Positions 31,612 to 44,923 of a DNA stretch of 64,000 nucleotides are shown in pieces. The notes under the pieces were generated by a model that ran no database searches, had not been told where the DNA came from, and saw nothing but the letters and a program-made list of their open reading frames with translations. This DNA comes from Bacteroides sp. (GTDB taxonomy: Bacteria; Bacteroidota; Bacteroidia; Bacteroidales; Bacteroidaceae): contig JAJQAY010000085.1 of NCBI GenBank assembly GCA_021203515.1, forward strand, positions 18,807 to 82,806, read 5' to 3'. Positions within the stretch are counted from its first letter, which is position 1; the number at the start of each line of letters is the position of its first letter. The translations under genes were made by a program, and so were the position numbers.

Positions 31612-32412
31612 TTATTTAGAACGCAAACTGTGGGGAGAACCTCCGAAGTTCTTCTTGCAAAAATTGGAGAAATGAGGAAGGGACTCAAAGCCGTATTTAT
31701 AGCAAACCTCGGAGATGGTGGCATCTGTGTGCCGAAGGTCGTAAAGGATACCTTCTTTGCGACGTTCCAGCATCCATTCGTAGACGGGTTGATGGAATAC
31801 GGAAGTAAATATGCGTCGGAACGTAATGGTGGTATAGCCCCCAACTTTGCCAATTCTTCAACGGTCTTAACCCGTTGATGGTTTTTAAGAACAAAATACT
31901 GGAAGCTACTCGTATACTTTGAAAGGGGATGTACCAGCATGGAAAGCTCATAATCCGAATAATAATATCCGAGAATAAAGGACGATTCTTTCTGTTTGAG
32001 CAGAAGCAGCTCTTTGCAAATCTTATCCTCTGCCAGATAAGTCTTGGAAGCCTCGATGAAGTAATTTAATTCGGGGCAAAATCTTTAGGGGAGAAAAGAT
32101 GAGAGGGGGAGTCACCTCGTTAACAATATAATCATAGCGCCCCTGACAGAAGAACTCGGGCTTCGTAAAGCGATAGCAAACGCATTCCACATCCGTCATC
32201 GCAAGAATTTCATACTTCGAACCTATCGCCTAAAGTATAAATTCCCCTGCACGCAAGGTGGTCCCGGCATACTCCTGACTATTGACAAGCACTTCTCCCC
32301 TTGTCAGGAAAATCATGATATTCTCTTCACACTTCTGAACAGGAAGATGGAAGCCTTTCGGATGAGAGGCGTATATGATGGCGTTGTCCACAGCTTTCGG
32401 ACATTCTGGCAA
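31612..32412 (-). pseudogene. degenerate AraC-family regulator, paralogue of 26718-27635
   Basis: EENIMIFLTRGEVLVNSQEYAGTTLRAGEFIL then in-frame TAG, then AIGSKYEILAMTDVE, with further frame changes; ends with an AraC HTH-like region. Confidence 0.75.
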
Positions 32413-32584
32413 TCAGTGTTATTTACTCCACATGCGGGCGATGCTTGCATAGTAGGGCACAGAATTGGTTGTTTTGTTTGCTTTTATTGTGACAAAAGTA
32501 AATAGATAATGTCAGAAAAAAATATTCCCCGAAAACTTTAGAAAAGAAGTCCTCGGGGAAGAGTTTATAGTATGCTTATATCTA

Positions 32585-34111
32585 TCAGAAATAAACAAAA
32601 GGTTTCAATTCATTTCCTTGCTCATCTATCGGATAAAGGGCTCCTTCCCTTTCCAACTGTTCAGACATTTTCCGGATCATTTCTCTACATTTATCGGGAT
32701 GCGTAGAGGAAAGTTCGTTTCTTTCTTCCGGATCATCTTTCAAATTATAAAGTGCAACTGCCGGTTGCTTTGGGGTCTCAGGACGATAATAATAAATCAA
32801 TTTCCAGTCTCCCACACGATATGACGTGAAGTAGCTGCCGTTATGAGCATGAGGGAAATGCATCAGGAAGACTCGGTACGCTTACAATTTATCTTGCCAC
32901 TCAGTTGCTCCTTCAAATCGAAGCCATCCAGCACATAGTTCTGCGGGACTTTGCATCCTGCCACAGCCAGCACCGTGGGATAGATATCCATTATTGTCCC
33001 CAACTGCGTTTGCATACCCCCTACTTCAATTGGCAACCGTTTCTGTACTTTACTCTTTTTCTCAGGCTTTGCCCAACCCGCAATAAAGGGAACACGCATA
33101 CCGCCTTCAAACTCCGTACCTTTTTTCCCTCTCAAAGGGGCAGAAGAACCATACCCGCGTACATCTCCCAAAGGAGCGTCACCGCCATTATCTCCCAAAA
33201 AGAAAATCAAAGTATTTTCGGCAATTCCCAGTTTTTCAAGTTGGTCCATTATATCGCCTAAAGATTTATCCATTCCTTCTATTAAAGTAGCAAAAGCTTT
33301 TGCCGCATCACTCTTATCCGGATCCGTATATCGCGACAGAAAGCGCTTATCTGCTTGGAAAGGTGAATGAACAGCATAATGAGCCATGTTCAGATAGAAA
33401 GGACGTTTCTCTTCTACAGCTTTAGTAATCTCCCGATTTGCTTCTATAGTCAGAGCTTCACTCAAGAAAGTGTCCGTGCCGTGATATTTCTCCAGGTCGA
33501 GGACTGCTCTTGCTTTTTGCCCTTTGATATGACCGTATCCCCATTCGCCATAATAGCTGCCGGGATGTCCTATGCCGGAACCTGCAATATTTACATCAAA
33601 TCCAAGATGCAACGGATTCTCTCCTTCACTACCCATACAACCGAAATGTGCCTTTCCTATATGAATTGTCTTATATCCGGCCTGTTGCAGCACTTTCGGC
33701 ATTGTGGGCATATCTTCTCTGAGACCTTTTCCAGTTCCATTCGGGCGGTCCGAAAGTATTCCGGTTATTACTCTCGGCGCTAATCCAGTTCGTCACACCA
33801 TGCCTTGTCGCATTTTGTCCCGTCATAATTGAAGTTCTGGAAGAGGAACTCACACTTTGTGCATAGAAAGTAGAAAAGCAAATTCCTTGTTTAGCCAGCC
33901 TTTCCATGTTTGGAGTATGATACCAGTCATTCAGGGAATGACGTACCGGCTGACCGTTTTCATCTGTCAGAAAGGGAACTGAGGTATCCATAAGTCCCAT
34001 ATCATCTACCAGAAAAACAATAATATTCGGACGCTCCTGAGCCACCCCACAAACGGAATAAGCCAGACCGCCCAACACACAAACTCCTTTAAAAGCTCGA
34101 TTTGTTCTCAT
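32585..34111 (-). CDS. sulfatase family protein (apparently frameshifted twice)
   Basis: RPNIIVFLVDDMG, SSSSRTSIMTGQNATRHGVTNW (Cys/Ser-type sulfatase region), GKAHFG, FLGDNGGDAPLGDVRGYGSSAPLRGKKGTEFEGGMRVPFI, GDWKLIYY. Confidence 0.85.
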
Positions 34112-34410
34112 AGCATACTTTTTTTATTTATATATACGCGTTGCAGAAAGAAAGATATATAATTAATTTCAAATAAAAGACGAGTGGCAATGTAGCACAA
34201 AATTATCATATTTGCAAAGGAATAAATAAAATATTTATCTATCGCCCGGATTGTTACCAAAGACTTTTACTTTCCCATCCTTGAGTATATATAAAAGCTT
34301 GCTTCTATTGTTAGAAAAACAAACAGATAATATCAGAAAAAATATTCCCCGAAAACTTCTTTTACAAAGTTTTCGGGGAAGAATTATGAAAGAATGGTTT
34401 TTAGAGCAAA

Positions 34411-35406
34411 TCACTTGTTGGCAGGAGTAGTTACAGGAGCATCACCCGTTCCGACAGCATCTGCCCAACCGCCAATAGTATGAGTACCAAATGTTACCGG
34501 AGAAGCATCGTTCGTTAGAACCAATGTATAGCGAATATTCTGAGCCATGCCCCAAGCACCAGTGAGATTAACTGTCTTAGTATCATTATAAATATAGTCA
34601 TTGGGAGTAGTAGTCTTTGCAACAGCATAAGTGATATCTAAGGTCACATTTGACAAATCCTGAGGCATCAACATAAATAGGGCATTGCCATCTGTCTCAA
34701 ACGCCTTTTCCTCATTAGGTGACTCAGCAGTAGGAGCTACGCTAACCTCTCCTTCATAAAGGTGTTCCGGGGCAGGCTCAGAAGCTGTTAAAGCTGTCCA
34801 AGCACCGACATTCTCTGTTCCATCGAAAGTAAAAGTACCCTTATCCTTCGCTCCCTTAATCACCAATTTACTAACAGTATAAGTATATTCCGATGTAGCC
34901 CCCTTAATTGTGAAATTTACCTGAGTTAAAAGATGTCTGAACGGAAAAGTAATTGCGTCAGAGGTTTTGCTTTTGTCAATCACATTGGCAGCAATTAAAT
35001 CTTCCTGTTCAGCAACGCCTTTGATTGTATAATCAAATTTAGGGAACTTTGTACCTTCTGTAGCCAAGGTTTGACCCGGTGCGGTTGCAAAGAATTGTAT
35101 CTTATCGGTGAGTGGCCAATAATACGTTTCTGTATATCCCCAAACTTTTCCCGTTTTTGTAACAGTAGTGGCAGGCATAAACTCTTCTGACAAAGCGGTA
35201 GCATCCGCCATATCCCCCGTTGTTCTATAAGCATTCACTACAAACTCCGTGAAATTAGCATCAGTAGTAATCACTGCTCTTGTTCCCGACTTTACCACCG
35301 TCCCAAACTTAATCTCCGCCTTTTGTCCGGCATTCTCAAACTCTTCATTCTGTGAGCAGCTAACCATTGCAGCCGCAGCCATAGCCAAAAATAAAATCTT
35401 CTTCAT
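34411..35406 (-). CDS. fimbrillin family lipoprotein
   Basis: Lipoprotein signal MKKILFLAMAAAAMVSCSQNEE; layout similar to Bacteroidales fimbrillins; next to DUF5119-like and DUF3575-like genes. Confidence 0.75.
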   Translation of the reverse strand: MKKILFLAMAAAAMVSCSQNEEFENAGQKAEIKFGTVVKSGTRAVITTDANFTEFVVNAYRTTGDMADATALSEEFMPATTVTKTGKVWGYTETYYWPLTDKIQFFATAPGQTLATEGTKFPKFDYTIKGVAEQEDLIAANVIDKSKTSDAITFPFRHLLTQVNFTIKGATSEYTYTVSKLVIKGAKDKGTFTFDGTENVGAWTALTASEPAPEHLYEGEVSVAPTAESPNEEKAFETDGNALFMLMPQDLSNVTLDITYAVAKTTTPNDYIYNDTKTVNLTGAWGMAQNIRYTLVLTNDASPVTFGTHTIGGWADAVGTGDAPVTTPANK

Positions 35407-35448
35407 AACCTTTATCTTTTTAAATTAATATTGTTTACATTACTATCT

Positions 35449-36432
35449 CTATACTGGTAATTCTATGTTTGTTTCATCATCCCAATCGCCTACATCGCCA
35501 CCAATTCCTCCGCCACCTTCATTAATGCCTGGTTCCAATTCACCCACCACAATCTCGCCATCCGGAACAGGAACTTCAATATGTACTTCCGAATCAGTCC
35601 CTAACCCATCTTCAGTAGGAAGAGAAGAGGTTATCAGTTCCGTGACATCCACCTTTATCTCCTGCACCGTATTGTCCCGTTTCACCAGTTTCAGTATCAG
35701 CATCATCGGAGCATTGGCGCGGGTTTGAGCCTGTTGCCGCAATACAAAATGCGAGAAATAACCCCATAAAACATCACCTTCATATTTTGTATCTACACGT
35801 ATCGGTGCTTCACATAAACCGCAAGTCTGCTTTCCAAGAAAATAGCACCCGCACAGCCCGTCGACATTGCAAATAACCTCCGATACCCTTTCCAACCCTT
35901 CTATCTTTATATCAAAAGAATAGTTTGTTACCGCCGCTTCCGGCTTCAACTCCATCTGGAGCGCAACATCACTTTTCTCTATCTCTACATCATCCAAAGC
36001 AACTACATACAAAGGGTCGGGCGACCAAACCATGTCTTCTGTTGTACTTAGCCCCGCGCAATGTCCGGTAAATGCTTCAATCGTTTCATAATTCTCTTCG
36101 CCCCGTATCTGAACGGTCTCCGTATTGAAATTGTAGATTACTACCGCATAATTGCCGGGAGGAACTTTTACTTCACCGCCCGTGGCCGATAGATAACTTT
36201 CAACTTTCCGTCCTTCCGCATCCTTCGGGTAAAAAATCACCCGCATTGTCTCCGGTAGCTCTTTTGTCACTCCTGTCCAATCCAATGTTATCTGTACCCC
36301 GCTAACGGGATAATCATCCAGCATCTCCCGAAATCCGCAACCTGACAAGGAAGCTAATAATCCTAGCAGAGGCAATAGCCAACCATATCTGACATGTCCC
36401 ATCGCATTCACCTCCCTGCCGTTATGAGCCAA
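35449..36432 (-). CDS. DUF5119-like fimbrial-associated lipoprotein
   Basis: Lipoprotein LLASLSGCGFREMLDDYPVSGVQITLDWTG; upstream neighbour of fimbrillin gene. Confidence 0.6.
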   Translation of the reverse strand: MAHNGREVNAMGHVRYGWLLPLLGLLASLSGCGFREMLDDYPVSGVQITLDWTGVTKELPETMRVIFYPKDAEGRKVESYLSATGGEVKVPPGNYAVVIYNFNTETVQIRGEENYETIEAFTGHCAGLSTTEDMVWSPDPLYVVALDDVEIEKSDVALQMELKPEAAVTNYSFDIKIEGLERVSEVICNVDGLCGCYFLGKQTCGLCEAPIRVDTKYEGDVLWGYFSHFVLRQQAQTRANAPMMLILKLVKRDNTVQEIKVDVTELITSSLPTEDGLGTDSEVHIEVPVPDGEIVVGELEPGINEGGGGIGGDVGDWDDETNIELPV

Positions 36433-37493
36433 ACTAAAGAAACTTTAGTTTTGGTAGGCCCGATGAAATGATAGCGCCCGCTGCTGTTCCAAACCAAGTC
36501 TCCTTTATAGGAGCTGTATTTGCGATATTCCGTCTCCAGATATCCCACGCCCAGACCGAACTCAATAGCCACATGCGTAGCCAACTGATGCGTGTAACCG
36601 TAAGTCAGTCCCGAAGTTGCATAATACCTGCCCCGATAGCCCTTTTCCTCCTTCAACTGAAAGTCGTAAGCACCGCCTTCGGCATATACTCCCAAAAAGT
36701 GTCCGGTCAGCCTACTACGTTTCTGCCGGTTGCCCAGCCAGTGACGTACTTCCACACCTCCCGAAAGAAGCTGATAGCAAAAGCCATGCTCATTATTCAG
36801 CCACCACGGGCATTTATATTCCGTATTCAAAGACCACCTTTTACCTATCGGAAACTCTACTTCCAGGTTCGGAGCCAGTACCAAATCGTAGAGTATGTTA
36901 TTCTTCAACGCCAGAATAACTCTACGGGGAGAAGGCTCTTTTTTCTCCATCACCAAAGCCGGCGTAACAATGCTCCCAAATTCCGGAGATACCACCGGCA
37001 AAACATTGGTCGGCACCCGTATCCCTGCCATAGACAATTCTTCCCGCACTGCACCACGCCTACTTATTCTCGGAAAAACATGCTGCGATAGATATGCATA
37101 CGGCCTACCGCCATCCAGATAACGCAATAATTTCAACAACCTGTCAAAGTCCCCGTAATGATATCTAATCAGCATCAAAACCTCATCCCTATTCGGAATT
37201 TGTTTGTCAGAAGCAACCCACCGGTAAACTTCCTCCCACTCATCCTGCCCCATTACCGGATGCTGTGTCGTATCGCTTGCAACGCCTATCACATCAAGCC
37301 CTTTCGCCCCTGTATCTACCCTTCCTACAATCAAAAAAAGAGTACCAAAAGAATAGATATATAGATGCGATTCACCATAACCTTGCGTTGTATGTTGACA
37401 AATATAGAAGATATAAATTAGAGTCATTAAGGATTTTGTAACCCTTTTTCGGGGTGTGAAAGGTTCCGTGAAACGATTGAAACAGATTTGCAA
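36408..37493 (-). CDS. DUF3575-like fimbrial-locus protein
   Basis: ALKNNILYDLVLAPNLEVEFPIGKRWSLNTEYKCPWW is typical of DUF3575 proteins. Confidence 0.7.
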   Translation of the reverse strand: MQICFNRFTEPFTPRKRVTKSLMTLIYIFYICQHTTQGYGESHLYIYSFGTLFLIVGRVDTGAKGLDVIGVASDTTQHPVMGQDEWEEVYRWVASDKQIPNRDEVLMLIRYHYGDFDRLLKLLRYLDGGRPYAYLSQHVFPRISRRGAVREELSMAGIRVPTNVLPVVSPEFGSIVTPALVMEKKEPSPRRVILALKNNILYDLVLAPNLEVEFPIGKRWSLNTEYKCPWWLNNEHGFCYQLLSGGVEVRHWLGNRQKRSRLTGHFLGVYAEGGAYDFQLKEEKGYRGRYYATSGLTYGYTHQLATHVAIEFGLGVGYLETEYRKYSSYKGDLVWNSSGRYHFIGPTKTKVSLVWLITAGR

Positions 37494-37899
37494 CTTACGC
37501 GAGCCAAATGGGAATCAGAGACGAAGAAATGAGGCAATGATTTCACCCTAACACTTCTCCTTCCTCACAACATTTTATCATATCGTCAGCATATAGCATC
37601 TATTCCACTCATAATATCAATCCGTGTGCGAAAACAGTGAATATCCGTGAAAGAAAATTAAAAGAGTGACCGGGAAAGAGTAAAGATTTGGAAGATTCGG
37701 GCAAATACTCTACATTTGTTACGTGATTTTTTTCATAGTATTAGATTTAAGGTTAACAAAGGTTGGAGTACAGCGGTACTCCTTTTTTCATTTTTACCCC
37801 TCTCAAAATTTCATAAAACAATAGAAAAACCGTATCTTCGATGGCGTATTTTCCATCCGCTACAAAAGAACGGAATAGCTCTTTTAGGATATCACAACA

Positions 37900-38703
37900 A
37901 TGAGAAAACTGTTATTTTTACTTTCTACAATAATACTGGTGCTCGCCGCCGGATGCTCCCAACGACATAGCACACCCACCAAAATACCCATGACCAACGG
38001 ACATCGTGGCGCCAATGCCATCGCACCGGAAAATACAATGGCTTCTGCCGACTCCTGCATCAAATACGGCATTGACTATATGGAATGCGACGTCTGCATC
38101 AGTAAAGACAGTGTGTTCTATCTGCTGCACGACTCTACATTGGACCGCACCACGAATGGTTCGGGCAATATCGCCAGATGGATGTCTGCCGACATAGATA
38201 CACTGGATGCCGGCTCCTGGTTTGGTCCTGAATTTGCAGGACAACGTGTCCTCCGTTTTGCAGACTTATTGCGCAAATCGAAAGAGCACGGACTGAAACT
38301 TACTGTCGACTATCGCACCGGCGACCTTCAGAAACTGCTGGATTTAGTTAAGTCCGAAGGTATGCTGGAAAACTGCAATTTCACATTCAGCAAGGATGAA
38401 GAAGCCAAACACTTCAGACGGATAGCTCCCGAAGTGAAAACGCTGCAGGCCTATATAAGACATAAAGATGACTTGGAGCGTGTCATAGAGGAATTAAACC
38501 CCAATATCGTCGTTGCATGGATTGACTCTATCACCCCGGAGTTCGTGGAGAAATGCCATCGCCATAACCTGCAGGTTATGGCATTGATTTTAGGTTTGGA
38601 TGATAAAACCGAACAAAACCAAAGGGCTGTAGAACTGGGAGTCGACGTAGTGGCAACAGACCGTCCGGAACAGTTCATCATGAAATATGGGAAGGCAAAG
38701 TAG
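37900..38703 (+). CDS. glycerophosphodiester phosphodiesterase family protein
   Basis: NGHRGANAIAPENTMASADSCIKYGIDYMECDVCISKDSVFYLLHDSTLDRTTNGSG. Confidence 0.9.
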   Translation: MRKLLFLLSTIILVLAAGCSQRHSTPTKIPMTNGHRGANAIAPENTMASADSCIKYGIDYMECDVCISKDSVFYLLHDSTLDRTTNGSGNIARWMSADIDTLDAGSWFGPEFAGQRVLRFADLLRKSKEHGLKLTVDYRTGDLQKLLDLVKSEGMLENCNFTFSKDEEAKHFRRIAPEVKTLQAYIRHKDDLERVIEELNPNIVVAWIDSITPEFVEKCHRHNLQVMALILGLDDKTEQNQRAVELGVDVVATDRPEQFIMKYGKAK

Positions 38704-38779
38704 ATATAATATTCCCAAAATCGCCCTTTGGCATACCCCACAATGGGATAAACTTTTGCTAAACGCAGACAAGACTTTA

Positions 38780-39870
38780 TTATTCCTCGTGGAAATTGGC
38801 AGTCAGCCACTTCTCCATTAAGTCGGCTATCTCCACATTATTCAGGTCGGACATCAGGAAATGGGTATTCCCCTTAATACCGATTTCCGGCAAGTGAATG
38901 ACTTTCGCATTGCCGCCGTGACGGTTGACCGCCTCGGCAAAAGCCCGGGCCATTTGCATTTCGACACGCCACTGGTCTTCGCCGATATGCTCCACCGGAT
39001 GTTCGGCAATGAAGTTGCCGTAGATGATGAGGATAGGGATGCGCGTCAGTTTTCGGAATTCTTCCAAAGAGACAGGCTCTCCCTGATGCAATCCATAGGC
39101 GGATTGGACCGGCTCGGGAACTTCTCCTTCCGGAAAGGGGAAGACATACTTCCAGCCACCCGGTTCGAGCGAAATGACGCCCTTTACGTTCTCCGACTTC
39201 AACGCCGTGAGCCAGCCGGGATGCCCGCCGCGCGAATGGGAAATAAGGATAGCCGGGCCTGTCTTATCGAACAATGCCGCCATTGCACGGCTCGTCACTT
39301 CGTCATCGTAAGGCCCTGTGTCGGGGGTTGCCCAGCGTTGCAACTGTTCGAGGCTTGCCGGGTCTTTGGGGAACTGCGTGCCGGGGTAGAGGTCGGGATA
39401 TCGGCCGAAGCGGAAAAGGGAGAAAAGCATCTTGTCCATGCACTGCGGTTGGAGGTCTGCCGGCAGCGATGCCGAACCTGCCCGCCCGCGACGGGGTTGG
39501 TCGACGATATAGCAACTGTATCGACGGCGCAAGAAGATATTCAGAAAACCTTCCCGTCCGTCGGGAGTAGTCTCCCACGTCTTGCCCGACTGCCGCCACC
39601 GTGCAGAAATACCAATGGCAGCTTCTTCGCATCCACTGGGATTTGATAGAAAGCATAGGCATGGTCGGCATAGGCTTTCTGCCCCGCCGGATTTAGGTAG
39701 TCGGAATAACGGAACGTGCCGGGAGTCTCTACCGCCGTTCCGCCCACCATGAAACTGCCTTGCTCCTCAATGAGGAGCGGTGCCGGACGGCTTCCCTCCT
39801 GTGCCAATGCAGCCGTAGAGGAAAGCAGGCAGACTGCACCCAATAATCTCCATTTTAATTGAATATTCAT
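38780..39870 (-). CDS. alpha/beta hydrolase (frameshifted near 39590)
   Basis: LPLVFLHGGG in one ORF continues as a hydrolase with ILISHSRGGHPGW nucleophile motif in the other. Confidence 0.75.
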
Positions 39871-39888
39871 AATCGAAAGTATAAGTTA

Positions 39889-41055
<1,167 letters not shown>

Positions 41056-41155
41056 AATCTATCAGTTTTAATTGTCTGATGCAAATTACGGGAAGAGCCC
41101 CACAAAAACTTTACTGTGAGGCTCCTTTTACTTGACTGTAATGTTCAAATGTCGT

Positions 41156-41983
41156 TTATTTCGTCGGGGCGGTTCCGTAGACCTGTTTATAAAGGCGAGA
41201 AAAGTGCGAAAGGCTCTTGAAGCCCACGTCCATGCAGACTTCGCTCACCTTGCGGCCTTTGCCTACGATTTCATCGTGTGCCGCTTCCAAACGTTTCCGG
41301 ATAATCCACTTCATGGGAGTCTGGTCGCTGAATTTGGCGAAATCACGCTTGAACGTTGACAGGCTGCGTCCCGTAAAGGCGGCGAGTTCCTCCAAGGAAA
41401 GGTCGTACATATAGTTATGCTGCATAAAATCCAGAATATCTATTTTCCATGGTTCCGCAAAGTCGAACAGCGAAGCATACAGGTTCTTGTCCGTATGGAG
41501 CAAGGCAAATACGCCTTCCGCCATTTTCAGGTCGAGCCATTCTTCGGAGGGGCGTGCATCGGAATAGTAGTAGGGTTTTATCGACTCAAAAAGGCTGAGG
41601 ATGTCCGGTCGGCCGGCCGCAAGGATAAGCAGGCTTCTCTTATCGCGCTCGGACTTGTCGGGAAGTTGCGCATTATTGAGCCTCCGGTAAAAATCCAACA
41701 AGAAATGGCGCGTCAGCCGCAACACCGTTGCATGATAGGGTTCGCCGTTCATGGGACGCTTGACGAGCGACACACGGTTGTCTTTGCGGATAAAGGCGCA
41801 GTCGCCCTTGTGCAGGCGGGTGATGTGCCCGTTTTCGTGTACTTCTACCTCACCCGAATAGATGTAGAAAAGAATATGGTCGCGCACCATTAACGCACAT
41901 TTACTGTCCTCCTCGTAGTGGTAGTTGAGCATGACGTCCGCAAAAGCGATATTTCTGGGTTGCTGCGTGGTGTATTCTGTCAT
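41156..41983 (-). CDS. AraC-family transcriptional regulator
   Basis: LEELAAFTGRSLSTFKRDFAKFSDQTPMKWIIRKRLEAAHDEI...VGFKSLSHFSRLYKQVYGTAPTK. Confidence 0.87.
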   Translation of the reverse strand: MTEYTTQQPRNIAFADVMLNYHYEEDSKCALMVRDHILFYIYSGEVEVHENGHITRLHKGDCAFIRKDNRVSLVKRPMNGEPYHATVLRLTRHFLLDFYRRLNNAQLPDKSERDKRSLLILAAGRPDILSLFESIKPYYYSDARPSEEWLDLKMAEGVFALLHTDKNLYASLFDFAEPWKIDILDFMQHNYMYDLSLEELAAFTGRSLSTFKRDFAKFSDQTPMKWIIRKRLEAAHDEIVGKGRKVSEVCMDVGFKSLSHFSRLYKQVYGTAPTK

Positions 41984-42181
41984 CGCTGTTTGTCTTTATA
42001 TCTGATACAAACTTACATAAAATATCCGAATTTTTCTCGCAAACCTGCATCGAATACTCCCTTTCAATTCATCCGTCAAATATCGAACTCCATATCGCCA
42101 GCTCTGCACTTCGTCAGTAACCGCTTGTCTCATGGCATCTTATCAAGCTACTTTTGCCAAAAAAACAAATAAAAGTAGCTT

Positions 42182-43087
42182 ATGAAAATGTTTCAAGGAT
42201 TTTTGTGGATGCTGGTGTTCGCGGCATTTCCGGCTTGCGGTTACGGGCAAGGTTATATTAGTTATGATTACCTGTCCGCCAGTAGGCTCAAAGACGAGAC
42301 AGACAATAAATACGGTTCGGGCGATATACAAATAGTGTCGGGCGGATATAACATTCCGCTTTCTGTGAAGCACAATGACAAAGGACAACTGACGGCATGG
42401 AGCGCTTCCATTTACGGTGCTTACGGCACTTTGTCCAATCGAGGGCAGGCAAAGGAATTAAACCCAGATAATATATTAAATGGAGGTCTGAACCTATCAC
42501 ACATAAGACCCATATCGAAAAGGTGGAGCGCCTTAGCCTCTATAGGGGGCGGAATTTATGCACCTGCCAACGAAATATCCGCAAAAAGCATATTGGCGAA
42601 TGGCGGAGTTATCTTCGTGTACAGACTGAATAAAAGCATGAATATCGGAGTAGGTGCGGGGATTACCAATTCTTATGGCGTACCTATGGTCTTGCCTATG
42701 GTCTACTTCAACTGGCAGCAATCGGGCAAGTATGAGTTTAAGATAGATATGTCGAACGGCTTGAAGATTTCCGCGTCAACATGGTTGGGCGAAAGGATAA
42801 AAGTGGAACTGACCGCACTCGAAATGGACGGAATGGCCGCTGTGATGAAAGTGGAGGAAAAGTCCAAGATTTACTCTACGGCTATGCTGAAATCATACCT
42901 AAGTCCCTCATTCCAACTTACCAAGAACACGAATTTCTATCTGGGAATAGGCGGAAACTGGGTGAGAGGGATAAGCATATCGGACCGCGGTCTTAAAGGT
43001 TTTTTCAACAATTTCAAAGATGACAAAGACGATCCCGAGTTTGGTGTAGCCCTGAGGATTACGACCGGCTTGCGATACCGTTTTTAA
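42182..43087 (+). CDS. hypothetical outer-membrane-like protein
   Basis: Signal peptide and beta-rich sequence ending in aromatic F. Confidence 0.5.
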   Translation: MKMFQGFLWMLVFAAFPACGYGQGYISYDYLSASRLKDETDNKYGSGDIQIVSGGYNIPLSVKHNDKGQLTAWSASIYGAYGTLSNRGQAKELNPDNILNGGLNLSHIRPISKRWSALASIGGGIYAPANEISAKSILANGGVIFVYRLNKSMNIGVGAGITNSYGVPMVLPMVYFNWQQSGKYEFKIDMSNGLKISASTWLGERIKVELTALEMDGMAAVMKVEEKSKIYSTAMLKSYLSPSFQLTKNTNFYLGIGGNWVRGISISDRGLKGFFNNFKDDKDDPEFGVALRITTGLRYRF

Positions 43088-43186
43088 TAGAATACAGCGT
43101 GATTTCTGTCCGGGAACTTATGTAATCACACAATATATTGTACTTTTGGGGAAAGAATATCACTGTCAAGGAAAGGAGTAGTCGAT

Positions 43187-43942
43187 ATGATAAATATTTA
43201 TTGGTAGAAGACGAACGGTTTGCTTATGAAGAAATAAAGCGGATGATGCAACGGTTAAGGTCCGATTGTCATTTGGCGGGTTGGGCGGAGAGCGTGGAAC
43301 AAGCCGTCTTGCTTCTCAAGCAAGGGAACATCGACTTGATGATGGTCGATATACGCTTGTCCGACGGGCTTAGTTTTGAAATATTCGAGCAAATCCCGGT
43401 CGACATACCCGTTATCTTCACTACCGCTTACGATGAATATGCAATCAAGGCTTTCAAGGTGAACGACATTGATTATCTGTTGAAACCCATTGAAGAGAAC
43501 GAGTTGGAAATGGCTCTATGCAAGTTCGAACGGAACAACTCGCTACATCCCGTTACGCCTGAATTCAGGAAACTGGAGCTTGAATACCTTATCAAGAATA
43601 AGAAGAACCGTTTCCTTGTGCAGGTGGGCGATATGTTCCACTACGTGGAGACAGTGGATATAGCTTTCTTTTATAGTGAGGAGAAATATACTTATTTGCA
43701 TCTCTTTTCCGGAAAAAGATATATCATCAATTATACATTGGAACAGTTGGAGTATATGCTGGATAATGGTGTCTTCTTCCGTGTTTCGAGGAATTGCATT
43801 TCAAACATAAAGGCGATAAAAAAAGCTCCCGGTATTTCGGAAGCCAGCTGAAGTTATATTTTGTCCGGAATGCCAGCACGAAGTTCTGGTAAGCCGGAAC
43901 CGTGTCGGTGACTTTCTGAAATGGATAGACGGCATCTTATGA
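43187..43942 (+). CDS. LytTR-family response regulator (apparently with several 1-nt indels)
   Basis: LLVEDERFAYEEIKRMM receiver; YAIKAFKVNDIDYLLKPIEENEL; LytTR region YFYSEEKYTYLHLFSGKRYIINYTLEQLE; tail SRNRVGDFLKWIDGIL in another frame. Confidence 0.8.
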
Positions 43943-44900
43943 AACACAAGAAATACATATTCTTTTTTTTATTGCAACCATATCAATTTCATTGGTGGTC
44001 ATTGAATGGGCTTATTATTCGGTTAGCGGCAGATCACTACAAGAAAACTTTATACCTTTATTCCTATTAAATCTTCCTTTTTGCATAGCAATCGGCTTTA
44101 TTGATTTTGGAGTCATTCACATGATATACAAAAGATTTAGAAGCCGGAACAATGCCATCAGGATTTCAATAGATTTGACATTGACTACTCTCCTATGTGT
44201 TTTCATCACAGGCTCTGTGAATTATTTATTGTCAACCTTATCCGATTTCTGGGAAAGTTCCCTGCCTATCATTCCGTGGAATTGGATAATAGTCTTGCAG
44301 ATAGAAATATTCTTTTATAGTTTGCGGCAGACGGAAATGGAGAAAGAGAAAGCCTTGTATCAATTCAAGATATTGAAGAACCAGATTAATCCTCACTTCC
44401 TATTCAACAGTCTGAATATATTGGCCTCTCTAGCCTATCAGGATGCTGAAAAGACTAACCTATTTGCCAAAAAGTTATCTTCAGTCTATCGCTATCTACT
44501 CACCACACATGAACAACAGACGGTCACCTTAGAAGAAGAACTGGCTTTTGCGGAGTCATACCTGTATCTGGAGCGTATCCGTTTTGAAAACGCTTTTCAT
44601 GTAGAGATAGAAAATGATTGCAAAAAGAACAACAGACTGGTGATACCGGCAAGTGTGCAGATGCTTGTAGAAAACGCGATTAAACACAATATCAGTACAA
44701 AGAAATGCCCCTTAATCATTCATATAACAATCAACGATGCGATGATTATCGTTTCCAATAATCTGCAATTACGCAATTCGGTAAATCAGAACGGGACAGG
44801 CTTGCAAAACCTGCAACGCCAATACGCTTTGTATAATAAACGCATTGACGTTGCTAAGAATGAAAAAGAGTTTGTAGTTAAGATACCGTTTGTAAACTAA
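43939..44900 (+). CDS. LytS/YehU-type sensor histidine kinase (frameshifted in a T8 run)
   Basis: LKNQINPHFLFNSLNILASLAY His_kinase motif; VQMLVENAIKHNIS; start ATG overlaps regulator stop. Confidence 0.85.
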
Positions 44901-44923
44901 GTATATTCTTCTGTCCGGTGCAT

